From JACDAN01 sp963802375 (GTDB taxonomy: Bacteria; Actinomycetota; Thermoleophilia; Gaiellales; Gaiellaceae): a DNA stretch of 64,000 nucleotides. Where the stretch lies: contig CAWDIJ010000005.1 of NCBI GenBank assembly GCA_963802375.1, positions 248,001-312,000 on the forward strand. Direction: 5' to 3'. Below, in pieces: positions 1 to 6,758 of this stretch (its first letter is position 1; each line of letters starts with the position of its first letter). The notes below the pieces were generated by a model. That model was not told the DNA's origin. It saw nothing but the letters and a program-made list of their open reading frames with translations, and made no database searches. The position numbers were made by a program, and so were the translations under genes.

Positions 1-594
1 CCGAAGTGCCCGGAGGGGGAGAAGGAGCCCGAGCGCATCGACATCCTCGCCCTGACCCACGGCCACGGCGACCACGTCGGGAACAGCGTCGAGCTGATCA
101 ACCGATTCAAGCCGACCGTCGTCGGGATCGTCGAGATGCTGGGCTGGCTCCAAGGGCAGGGCGCCGAGGTCGGGGAGGTCCCCGGGACGAACAAGGGCGG
201 CACTCGCGACGTCGACGGCGTCAAGTTCACGATGACCGACGCTAAGCACTCCAGCGGCGGGCCGAACGGCGAGTACCTCGGCGAGCCGGCCGGTTTCGTC
301 GTCGAGGTCGAGAACGGGACGAAGCTCTACTTCGCCGGCGACACCGCCGTCTTCGGCGACATGCAGCTGATCGGACGAATCTACGAGCCCGACGTTGCAG
401 TCCTTCCGATCGGCGACCACTTCACGATGGGCCCGACGCAGGCGGCCGTCGCGCTCGAGCTGCTCGGGGTCAAGCGCTGCATTCCTTGCCACTACGGCAC
501 GTTCCCGCTGCTGACCGGCACACCCGAGGAGCTCGCGACGCTCACGGACGTCGAGCTCCTCGTCATGGAGCCGGGTCAGACGATCGAAGTGTGA
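1..594 (+). CDS. UPF0173 metal-dependent hydrolase (beta-lactamase fold), 5' end cut off
   Basis: The frame is open from base 1, so the N-terminus lies outside the window. A THGHGDH metal-binding motif is encoded at about bases 55-75, followed by DTAVFGD, GDHFTMGP and, near the C-terminus, CHYGTFPLL. This order is typical of the UPF0173 (YtkL-like) branch of the metallo-beta-lactamase superfamily, predicted cytosolic metal-dependent hydrolases of unknown substrate. The visible part is 197 residues of a family usually about 225-240 long. The stop overlaps the next start (GTGA), so the downstream gene is probably translationally coupled. Confidence 0.9.
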   Translation, partial: PKCPEGEKEPERIDILALTHGHGDHVGNSVELINRFKPTVVGIVEMLGWLQGQGAEVGEVPGTNKGGTRDVDGVKFTMTDAKHSSGGPNGEYLGEPAGFVVEVENGTKLYFAGDTAVFGDMQLIGRIYEPDVAVLPIGDHFTMGPTQAAVALELLGVKRCIPCHYGTFPLLTGTPEELATLTDVELLVMEPGQTIEV

Positions 595-854
595 GACAAC
601 GCTGGTTCGGGTCGACGGGGCGTCGGGTACCGCAGATCGCGGTCGAAGGCGAGGTCGACCTCGGCGGTGCGCTCGTGCTCGACGAGCTCGATGATGCGGC
701 GATCCGCGCAGCGTTCGACGAGGGCCGACCCGTCGTGATCCGGGCCGACACACAGGAAGGAGTGCTCGAGGCGCTCCGGCGGCCGGAGGTCTCCTCGGTC
801 GTCGTCCCGCCCGAGCTGGCCGACCTCGACCCCGTCGGACTGACCTATGGCTAG
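591..854 (+). CDS. small conserved-looking protein of unknown function, 87 aa
   Basis: A GTG at 591 overlaps the stop of the hydrolase gene (GTGA), and the gene ends 8 bp inside the following DUF1028 gene, so it fits the operon exactly. The product is soluble, acidic and has no signal or membrane segment. It contains two valine-rich stretches around a DEGRPVVIRAD segment that suggest a small alpha/beta fold. No family is recognised. Overlaps on both sides and actinobacterial codon usage support it being real. Confidence 0.65.
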   Translation: MRQRWFGSTGRRVPQIAVEGEVDLGGALVLDELDDAAIRAAFDEGRPVVIRADTQEGVLEALRRPEVSSVVVPPELADLDPVGLTYG

Positions 855-1689
855 GCGGATCGCGACCTACTCGATCGTCGCGTGCGACCTCGAGGCCGGG
901 CGCTGGGGCGTCGCGACGCAGTCGAAGTTCCTCGGTGTCGGCTCGATCGTGCCATGGGCCGAGCCTCGAGTGGGCGCCGTCGCCACCCAGTCCTACGCCA
1001 ATCCGCGCTACGGGCCGGACGGGCTGGCACTTCTCCGAGAGGGCATGTCCGCCCAGGAGGCAGTCGACAGGCTGACTTCCGCCGACGAAGGCCGCGAGCA
1101 GCGCCAGCTCGGCGTCGTCGACGCCAAGGGCGACAGCGCGACGTTCACGGGCAGCGAGTGCCACGACTGGGCTGGCGGCCGTACGGGGCCGGGCTACGCG
1201 GCCCAGGGAAACATCCTCGTCTCGGGCGCGACCGTCGACGCAATTGCGGAGAGCTTCGAGTCGACCGGCGGAGCGCCACTCGAGGAGCGGCTCATGGACG
1301 CGCTCGATGCGGGCCAAGCCGCCGGCGGCGACAGCCGCGGCCAACAATCGGCCGCCCTCCTCGTCGTGGAGAAGGATGGCGGCTACGCCGGCCTTTCCGA
1401 TGTCGTCTTCGACCTCCGCGTGGACGACCACGAGCGCCCCCTTGAGGAGCTCCGGCGCCTGTACGGGCTGCACGTCGCGCTCTTCGGCCAGACACCGAAG
1501 GACGAATGGATCCCGGTCGACGACGAGCTCGCGGCCGAGCTGGGCGGGCGCCTGGCGCGGCTGGGGTACGCGGGCGAGCTCGCAGACGCGCTCTTCAGCT
1601 GGGCCGGCAACGAGAACCTCGAAGAGCGGGTCGACGGCGCCGAGTCGATCGATCCTCTCGTCCTCGAGGAGCTGAGGAACCGCTCGTGA
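847..1689 (+). CDS. DUF1028 family protein with C-terminal peptidoglycan-binding-like domain
   Basis: 280 residues. The N-terminal part, starting ARRIATYSIVACD and containing GVATQSKFLGVGS and ATQSYANPRYG, is characteristic of DUF1028, a family related to Ntn-hydrolases and of unproven activity. The last 80 or so residues (from RPLEELRRLYG) match the putative peptidoglycan-binding domain commonly fused to DUF1028. The start overlaps the preceding gene by 8 bp and the stop overlaps the following GTG start, so it is the third gene of a five-gene overlapping run. No signal peptide is visible. Confidence 0.85.
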   Translation: MARRIATYSIVACDLEAGRWGVATQSKFLGVGSIVPWAEPRVGAVATQSYANPRYGPDGLALLREGMSAQEAVDRLTSADEGREQRQLGVVDAKGDSATFTGSECHDWAGGRTGPGYAAQGNILVSGATVDAIAESFESTGGAPLEERLMDALDAGQAAGGDSRGQQSAALLVVEKDGGYAGLSDVVFDLRVDDHERPLEELRRLYGLHVALFGQTPKDEWIPVDDELAAELGGRLARLGYAGELADALFSWAGNENLEERVDGAESIDPLVLEELRNRS

Positions 1690-2348
1690 GCGAGAAGTTT
1701 CAGGTCACGCACCTCGACGAGCTGCCTCCGCAGCGCGGCGCAGACGAGGCACGCTGGTTCCGCCTTCGTCGCGACCTCGACGTCAGGGCCTTCGGAGTGA
1801 ACGCTTACGGCGCCGACGCGGGCAAGCGGGTGATCGAGGAGCACGACGAGCTCGGCACGGCTGCGGGCAAGCACGAGGAGCTCTACGTCGTCCTCCGCGG
1901 CTCCGCCCGGTTCGAGCTCGACGGCCGCGAGCACACGGTTCCGGCGGGAAGCGTCGTCTTCGTCAGCGACCGAAAGGTCCGGCGCGGTGCGATCGCCGAG
2001 GAGGACGGCACCGTCGTCCTCGTCGCCGGCGGAACGCCCGGCAAGGCCTACGAGGTGTCGGCGTGGGAGGAGGCCGGCGATGCCTACCCGCTGTGGGAGG
2101 ACGGTCGCCACGAGGAGGCGCTGCAGATCCTCCGCTCGGTCGCAGAGGAGCATCCCGAGGCCGGTATCGTGCTCTACAACACCGCCTGCCTCGAGGCTCT
2201 CGTCGGGGAGCCCGAAGCAGCGCTCGACCACCTGAGGCGATCGATCGAGCTGGAGGAGCGCTTCCGCGAGTTCGCCCGGACGGACGAGGACTTCGAGTCG
2301 ATGCGCGATCGCCCCGAGTTCCGCGAGCTCGTCGAGGCGGGCGCATGA
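1686..2348 (+). CDS. cupin-TPR protein, first of two tandem paralogues
   Basis: 220 residues, with a GTG start overlapping the DUF1028 stop. Residues about 40-115 form a cupin barrel: KHEELYVVLRGSARFELDG followed by PAGSVVFV is the classic two-motif pattern. A histidine and two glutamates (HEE) are available as metal ligands. Residues about 130-205 look like tetratricopeptide helices (YNTACLEALVGEPEAALDHL). The architecture matches the following gene throughout, so the pair arose by tandem duplication. The role is unknown; cupin plus TPR suggests a small-molecule or stress sensor acting through protein contacts. No signal peptide. Confidence 0.8.
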   Translation: MSEKFQVTHLDELPPQRGADEARWFRLRRDLDVRAFGVNAYGADAGKRVIEEHDELGTAAGKHEELYVVLRGSARFELDGREHTVPAGSVVFVSDRKVRRGAIAEEDGTVVLVAGGTPGKAYEVSAWEEAGDAYPLWEDGRHEEALQILRSVAEEHPEAGIVLYNTACLEALVGEPEAALDHLRRSIELEERFREFARTDEDFESMRDRPEFRELVEAGA

Positions 2349-2998
2349 GCGAGGGCTACCAGATCGTCAGCCTCCAAGACATCGAGGTCCCCGGACTCGC
2401 GAACACGGCGCGGTCGGCGAGCATCCGACGTCACTTCGGGATCGAGAGCTTCGGCGTCAACGCCTGGGCTGCGGACGCCGGTGACGACGTCATCGGCGAG
2501 CACGACGAGGTCAGTGGCGGCGCGGCCCAGCACGAGGAGCTCTATGTGGTGCTCTCGGGCAAGGCGACGTTCACGGTCGACGGACAGACGTTCGACGGCC
2601 CTGCCGGAACCATCGTCTTCGTCCGCGACCCGGCGGTGAAGCGAAAGGCCGTGGCCGACGAGGCGGGGACGCGCATCCTCGCGATTGGCGCGAAGCGCGG
2701 CGAGGTATTCGCTCCCTCGCCGTGGGAGCGATCGGCGCCGGCCTTCCCGTTCTTCGCGTCCAAGGAGTACGACAAGGCGATCGAGGTGCTCCAGGCGGCG
2801 CATGCCGAGTTTCCGGACGACGCGACCGTCCTCTACAACCTCGCCTGCGCGGAGAGCATGAGCGGACGTACGCGCGAGGCACTCGACCACCTGCGCCGGT
2901 CGGTCGAGGGCGGCGAGCGTTTCCTCGAGCTCGCCAAAACGGATTCGGACTTCGACCCGATCAGGGGCGAGCCCGCCTTCGCGGAGATCGTCGGCTAG
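2345..2998 (+). CDS. cupin-TPR protein, second of two tandem paralogues
   Basis: 217 residues; the ATG overlaps the previous stop (ATGA). The cupin motif QHEELYVVLSGKATFTVDG and PAGTIVFVRDP are at about residues 62-100. A C-terminal TPR-like helical pair contains VLYNLACAESMSGRTREALDHLRRS. It is colinear with the preceding gene over its whole length. Its last bases overlap the last bases of the convergent low-complexity gene at 2995, so the two transcription units abut with no terminator between them. Function is unknown. Confidence 0.8.
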   Translation: MSEGYQIVSLQDIEVPGLANTARSASIRRHFGIESFGVNAWAADAGDDVIGEHDEVSGGAAQHEELYVVLSGKATFTVDGQTFDGPAGTIVFVRDPAVKRKAVADEAGTRILAIGAKRGEVFAPSPWERSAPAFPFFASKEYDKAIEVLQAAHAEFPDDATVLYNLACAESMSGRTREALDHLRRSVEGGERFLELAKTDSDFDPIRGEPAFAEIVG

Positions 2999-3375
2999 TC
3001 GTCCGAGTCGTCGCCGCCGCCGGACCCTGAGCTTCCGGATCCGGAGCTGCCCGACCCGCTCGAGCCCGACCCGCTCGAGTCGTCGTCGCCGCCTCGCCCC
3101 CGCCCGCGACCCCTGCCGCGCCCGTCGTCGTCGGTCGTGGTCGTCGTCGTTCGCCCAGTCGTGGTGGTGCCGGTCGTGGTGGCCGACCTGCGCCGGCGCG
3201 GTGCGGCTTGCGCCGTCGTCGTGCGCTCGGTCGTCGTCGACGCCGGAGCGAGGTTCTCGCGCGCGTCCAGGCTCGCCACCGGCAGCGCAACGGTGTCGCG
3301 CGCGATCAGATGGGCCGCAAATCCGAGCCCGGTGGCGAACACCAGGCCTAACAGCGCAACGACGGCGATCCTCAT
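2995..3375 (-). CDS. membrane-anchored low-complexity protein (Thr-rich, Gly/Ser/Asp tail)
   Basis: 126 residues starting at an ATG. Residues 1-22 form a hydrophobic signal or anchor segment (MRIAVVALLGLVFATG). A threonine-rich stretch follows, then basic RG repeats, then a GSGSSGSG tail ending in DD. Such composition suggests an extracytoplasmic, disordered linker-like protein. It lies downstream of the sensor kinase and reads in the same direction, so it is probably the last gene of the two-component operon. No domain is recognised. The low complexity makes homology searches unreliable, but the start, anchor and position support a real gene. Confidence 0.6.
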   Translation of the reverse strand: MRIAVVALLGLVFATGLGFAAHLIARDTVALPVASLDARENLAPASTTTERTTTAQAAPRRRRSATTTGTTTTGRTTTTTTDDDGRGRGRGRGRGGDDDSSGSGSSGSGSSGSGSSGSGGGDDSDD

Positions 3376-3385
3376 GGAGACAAGG

Positions 3386-4822
3386 CTAGACGCGGCCGGG
3401 TAAAGCCTCGTCCAAGCTCCTGTTCGGGGTTTGCAAAGAGCCCGGAGCTGCAGGGAAGCGGACCTCGGCTCGCGCTCCGCCCGAAGCCCGGTTGGAGATC
3501 CTGGCGCTCCCGCCCCACCTCCGGGCGAGGGTGGCGACGATTGCCAGGCCCAGACCCGTGCCGGGTGCGCCCTGGCCGCTGCCGCCGCGCACGAACCGCT
3601 CGAACACCTGGTCCTCCTCGCCGGGCTTCACCCCGGGGCCCTCGTCCGAGACGGCGACGACGACCTCGGGCCCCTCGCGGCCGCACTCCAACGTGACCGT
3701 CCCACCCGCGGGCGAATAGACGAGCGCGTTCTCGACCAGGTTGTCTACGACGATCGCCAGGTCCTCTTCCGAGACGGCGGCCAGCCCGGGATCGCGGCAG
3801 TCGAGCTCCAGCGTGTGGCCGCCCTGTGCCGCGCGCTCCTCCCACCGCTCCAGCGCCCGCTCGAGCGCCTCGGAGGCGGAGATGACCTGACGCGCCGGAG
3901 GCCGGTCGCCCTCGCGGGCAAGCGTCAGAAGCGCGGTGAGGAGGCGCGCGAGCCGCTCGACCTCCCGCTCGGCGGCATCCAGCTCTCCGACGAGCTCAGG
4001 GCCGGCTTTCAGGGACGCTGCTTCCAGGCGAAGCCGGAGGCCGGTGAGCGGCGTCCGCAGCTGGTGCGAGGCGTTCGCCACGAACTCCCGCTGGGCGACG
4101 AGGACCTGCTCCAGCCGCTCGGTCATGTCGTTGAAAGCGTGCGCGACCTCCTTGTTCTCGCGCGAGCCCTCCGGCTCCGCGCGTGCGCCGAGGTCGCCGG
4201 ACTCGACACGCCGCGCCGTCGCCGCGAGACGCTGAAGCGGACGGGCGAGCGTCCCGGCGAGGAACCACGCAAAGGCGAGACCCAGTACGAGCGCGATCAG
4301 CCCGATCCCGATCAGCCCGAGCACGTCGCGCCGCACTCGCCGATCGATGGCGTCCACGCTCTGCGTGACCCGGACGGCGCCGCCGACGTCGCCCTCGACC
4401 ACGACGGGAACGGCGGTGAAGAGGAGCGACTCGCCGAGGGTCTCGCTGAACCTGCGGCCCTGGGAGACCCCGCCTTCGAGCGCCGCCCGGATCTCCTGCC
4501 GGTCGCCGTAGTTGCCCGTCTGCCCGGCCGAGTCGGCGACGACGCGGCCCTGGCCGTCGACGACGAGCACACGTCCTCCCGACTCCTCCGCGGCGCGCTC
4601 CGCGATCCGCGTCAGGTCTCGGTTGTCGCCGTCTTCGAGCTCGGCCGCCGCGCTCGCCGCCACGAGTTGCGCGCCCGCGGCCGCCTCCGCCTTCACCTCC
4701 GCGTCGACCCGCCGCGAGACGTTGAGGATGAGCGGGACCTCGAGCGCGACAATCACGAGGATCAGGACGTACGCAAAGGCAGCAAGAAGACGTGCTCGGA
4801 GGCTCACGAGAGGCTCCAACAT
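3386..4822 (-). CDS. HAMP-containing sensor histidine kinase
   Basis: 478 residues from the ATG at 4822. Two membrane segments (about 10-34 and 167-190) flank a 130-residue extracytoplasmic sensor domain. A HAMP linker follows (ARPLQRLAATARRVESGDLGAR), then a HisKA domain with H253 in SHQLRTP and a HATPase domain with N box (NLVENAL) and G boxes (DEGPGV, GTGLGLAI). It would phosphorylate the OmpR-type regulator encoded just upstream. An in-frame TTG at 4864 would extend the protein through the hairpin repeat, so 4822 is preferred. The start codon lies inside the outer arm of that repeat and has no clear Shine-Dalgarno. Confidence 0.9.
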   Translation of the reverse strand: MLEPLVSLRARLLAAFAYVLILVIVALEVPLILNVSRRVDAEVKAEAAAGAQLVAASAAAELEDGDNRDLTRIAERAAEESGGRVLVVDGQGRVVADSAGQTGNYGDRQEIRAALEGGVSQGRRFSETLGESLLFTAVPVVVEGDVGGAVRVTQSVDAIDRRVRRDVLGLIGIGLIALVLGLAFAWFLAGTLARPLQRLAATARRVESGDLGARAEPEGSRENKEVAHAFNDMTERLEQVLVAQREFVANASHQLRTPLTGLRLRLEAASLKAGPELVGELDAAEREVERLARLLTALLTLAREGDRPPARQVISASEALERALERWEERAAQGGHTLELDCRDPGLAAVSEEDLAIVVDNLVENALVYSPAGGTVTLECGREGPEVVVAVSDEGPGVKPGEEDQVFERFVRGGSGQGAPGTGLGLAIVATLARRWGGSARISNRASGGARAEVRFPAAPGSLQTPNRSLDEALPGRV

Positions 4823-4972
4823 GATGTGCTTCGTTGCCGGGGTGCGATTTTCGTTCCGAGGCAAGGACGCAGGGAGCGTTCGTATCGATGAGATACGAGC
4901 GCGACTGAGGACGCCGCCTCGGAACGAGCAGCGCGGCCCGGCGGCACAAGGCTCATCGTGTTGGAGCCTCTC
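4808..4972. repeat. structured hairpin repeat, copy A
   Basis: A long imperfect inverted repeat fills the gap between the regulator stop and the kinase start. Outer arms 4808-4826 and 4954-4972 pair over 19 positions with a single G-U. Further stems are 4835-4841 with 4937-4943, 4851-4862 with 4916-4927 (12 perfect pairs), and 4877-4886 with 4892-4901, closing a five-base loop. Conserved unpaired segments around GACGCAGGGAG and CTGAGGACGC lie inside. The core 4832-4947 is about 85% identical to 46303-46419 (copy B). Stem positions differ in a compensatory way: G4858-C4920 is C-G in copy B, and G4839-C4939 is A-T. Conserved pairing suggests structured RNA or a mobile-type hairpin. No known family is recognised. 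Confidence 0.75.
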
Positions 4973-5681
4973 CTAACTCGTCGAGGCCGGCGAAGCGGAA
5001 GCCGACGCCGCGGACCGTGTGGATGTACCGCGGGTCGGCGGAGTCGTCGCCCAGCTTCTTCCGGAGGCCGCTCACGTGGACGTCCAGGGTCTTCGTGGAG
5101 CCGAACCAGTTCGTGTCCCACACCTCGTCGATCAGCCGCTCGCGCGTGACGACCGATCCGGCGTTCTCCATCAGCAGGCGCAGGAGGTCGAACTCCTTGC
5201 GGCTGAGCTCGAGCTCCTCGCCCTGGAACGCGGTGGAGCGCCGGTCCGGGTCGAGGCGCACCTCACCAAGCTCGAGCGCGCCCTCGGGCCGTTGCTCGCC
5301 GGCCTCCGCGACCCGTCTGAGCACCGCCCGCACGCGAGCGACGAGCTCGCGCGCGCTGAACGGCTTCACGACGTAGTCGTCGGCGCCGAGCTCGAGACCG
5401 GCCACGCGGTCGGCCTCCTCGCCGCGGGCGGTCAGCATGATGATCGGCACCTTCGACGTGAGGCGAAGCTCGCGTGCCACGTCGAACCCGGACCCGTCCG
5501 GAAGCATTACATCGAGGAGCACGAGATCCGGCCTCGTCTCGGTCGCGGTCTTGAGCGCGGACTCTGCCGTCCCGGCGACGGACGTGTCGAAGCCCTCGCG
5601 TGCGAGGGCCTCCGAGAGCGGCGCCGTGATCGACTCCTCGTCCTCGACGAGGAGGATCCGGCGCTTTCTTCCGATCTGCAT
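4953..5681 (-). CDS. OmpR/PhoP-family response regulator
   Basis: 242 residues. A receiver domain (about 7-120) has acidic DE at 14-15, phospho-acceptor D57 in LLDVMLPDG, a conserved T in MLTARG and K in VVKPFS. A C-terminal winged-helix DNA-binding domain follows (from LELGEVRLDP to HTVRGVGFRF). An AGGAG ribosome site lies six bases before the ATG. It is upstream of its cognate kinase, separated by hairpin repeat copy A, and downstream of a cupredoxin gene. Targets are unknown; the neighbouring copper-type protein makes redox or metal sensing possible, but that is only inferred from position. Confidence 0.92.
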   Translation of the reverse strand: MQIGRKRRILLVEDEESITAPLSEALAREGFDTSVAGTAESALKTATETRPDLVLLDVMLPDGSGFDVARELRLTSKVPIIMLTARGEEADRVAGLELGADDYVVKPFSARELVARVRAVLRRVAEAGEQRPEGALELGEVRLDPDRRSTAFQGEELELSRKEFDLLRLLMENAGSVVTRERLIDEVWDTNWFGSTKTLDVHVSGLRKKLGDDSADPRYIHTVRGVGFRFAGLDELGEAPTR

Positions 5682-5702
5682 GGGACTCCTATACCCAAAT
5701 GT

Positions 5703-5743
5703 GTCGAGGCGGCCCCGGGGAGAGAGCCAAGGGCCGCCTCGAC
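5703..5743 (-). terminator. 13-bp GC-rich hairpin between cupredoxin and response regulator genes
   Basis: 5703-5715 and 5731-5743 are perfect 13-base inverted repeats with a 15-base loop. The hairpin lies 15 bases after the cupredoxin stop and about 20 bases before the regulator start in the transcribed direction. No U-tract follows on either strand. It may be a Rho-type or partial terminator, a 3' stabiliser for the cupredoxin mRNA, or an attenuator of the regulator operon. Confidence 0.5.
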
Positions 5744-5757
5744 GTTTGCCGCAATCG

Positions 5758-6114
5758 TCAGCGGGCGATGAAGCTGCCTCGCATTCCTTCCTCTGCGTGG
5801 TCGCTGACCCCGCACCAGAACGAGTAGCGGACGCCCTTCTTGAGCCGAACCGTCAGCGTCGCTGCGCGGCCGGGGATGAGGATGCTGGTCTTCCACCGCT
5901 TCCCGCCGCCGCGAACCCAGAAGTCGTGCGCGTCGTCACCGCGGTTGCGGACCACGAACTTCACCAGGCCGGCCCTGGGCTTCGCCGCGAGCGAGATCCG
6001 TCCGTCGACCTCATTCACCCGGACGGTCTGCGGGGCGCCGGCCCCGATTGTCGGGATGGCGAGCGCCGCAGCCGCGACTGCGGCGGCGAACAGGATTCCT
6101 ACGGTCTTCTTCAT
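5758..6114 (-). CDS. secreted cupredoxin-like (type 1 copper) protein
   Basis: 118 residues with a signal peptide of about 26 residues (MKKTVGILFAAAVAAAALA). The mature part is a single small beta domain. H63 (DAHDF), C101, H106 and M111 (WCGVSDHAEEGM) supply the four ligands of a plastocyanin or azurin-type blue copper site, so an exported electron carrier or copper-binding protein is likely. AAGGAG lies nine bases upstream of the ATG. It sits between a low-complexity secreted protein gene and a two-component system on the same strand; a strong hairpin follows its stop. Confidence 0.82.
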   Translation of the reverse strand: MKKTVGILFAAAVAAAALAIPTIGAGAPQTVRVNEVDGRISLAAKPRAGLVKFVVRNRGDDAHDFWVRGGGKRWKTSILIPGRAATLTVRLKKGVRYSFWCGVSDHAEEGMRGSFIAR

Positions 6115-6144
6115 CTGGGCGATCTCCTTGTGTTCGGTGGTTGG

Positions 6145-6672
6145 CTAGTCGTCGTCCGAGCCGTGGCCCGAGCCGGAGTTGTCGTCGTCTCCGCCGCGGT
6201 CGTCGTCGGAGCCGCGGTTCGAGCCCGAGCGGTCGTCGTCGTGGTCGTCGTCGTCACCCCGGCCGGGTCCGCGGTTCGGGCCCGAGCGGTCGTCGTCACC
6301 GTCGTCGTCGGTGGTGGTGCCGGTGCCGGTGCAGCGCGGGTCGTTCGCGTGCTCGGCCTCGTCACACGGGCCGCTGATGTCCCCGCCGGTCGTGGTTACC
6401 CCGCCGGTCGTCGTCACGCCGGGCGCGACGCCTGCGCAGCGCGGGTCGTTCGCGTGCTCGGCCTCGTCACACGGGCCGCTGATGTCCTCGCCGGTGGTGG
6501 TTCCGACGGTCGTCGTGCTCTCGGCCGTGGTCGTGCCGGCCGCGGTCGTCTCGTTCGTCGTCGTGCCCGTGGTGGTGAAGCCGGACGAGTCGTCCGAGAT
6601 CGCACCGCCCGCGAGCGCGCCGCCTGCTGCCAGCAGCATCAGTGCCGCCAGCCCGATGATCAGCTTGTTCAT
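6145..6672 (-). CDS. secreted Thr-rich protein with duplicated Cys motif and Asp-rich tail
   Basis: 175 residues from the ATG at 6672, chosen over an upstream ATG because AGGAGG lies four bases before it. A signal peptide (NKLIIGLAALMLLAAGGALA) is followed by TTT-rich linkers and two copies of a 17-residue motif, DISGPCDEAEHANDPRC. Each copy holds two cysteines, two acidic residues and a histidine. The remaining 55 residues alternate Asp runs with RSGxNRG. It is probably an extracytoplasmic, metal- or surface-binding protein. Spacing to the downstream cupredoxin gene is 30 bases, so the two are likely co-transcribed. No known domain is recognised. Confidence 0.6.
   Translation of the reverse strand: MNKLIIGLAALMLLAAGGALAGGAISDDSSGFTTTGTTTNETTAAGTTTAESTTTVGTTTGEDISGPCDEAEHANDPRCAGVAPGVTTTGGVTTTGGDISGPCDEAEHANDPRCTGTGTTTDDDGDDDRSGPNRGPGRGDDDDHDDDRSGSNRGSDDDRGGDDDNSGSGHGSDDD
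6331..6487 (-). repeat. 52-bp direct repeat encoding the Cys motif
   Basis: 6331-6382 and 6436-6487 appear identical over 52 bases, 105 bases apart, and encode the duplicated DISGPCDEAEHANDPRC motif of the secreted low-complexity protein. Near-perfect nucleotide identity, not just amino-acid identity, suggests a recent internal duplication or gene conversion. Confidence 0.8.
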
Positions 6673-6758
6673 TGCTCCTCCTTTGGGCATGGCCACAGGG
6701 TCGCGAACGACCTCCCAAGAACCGGCCAGGCGCGATCAAGGGGAGCGGAAAGCCTTGG

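Noticed and set aside
3000..3250. Tandem short repeats that could suggest a CRISPR or minisatellite
   Set aside because: The repeats are codon repeats (Thr, Ser-Gly, Asp) of a low-complexity protein; there are no unique spacers of constant length.
3431..4891. A 486-codon plus-strand frame opposite the first sensor kinase
   Set aside because: The minus-strand kinase has every family motif, and the plus frame is a compositional shadow without domains.
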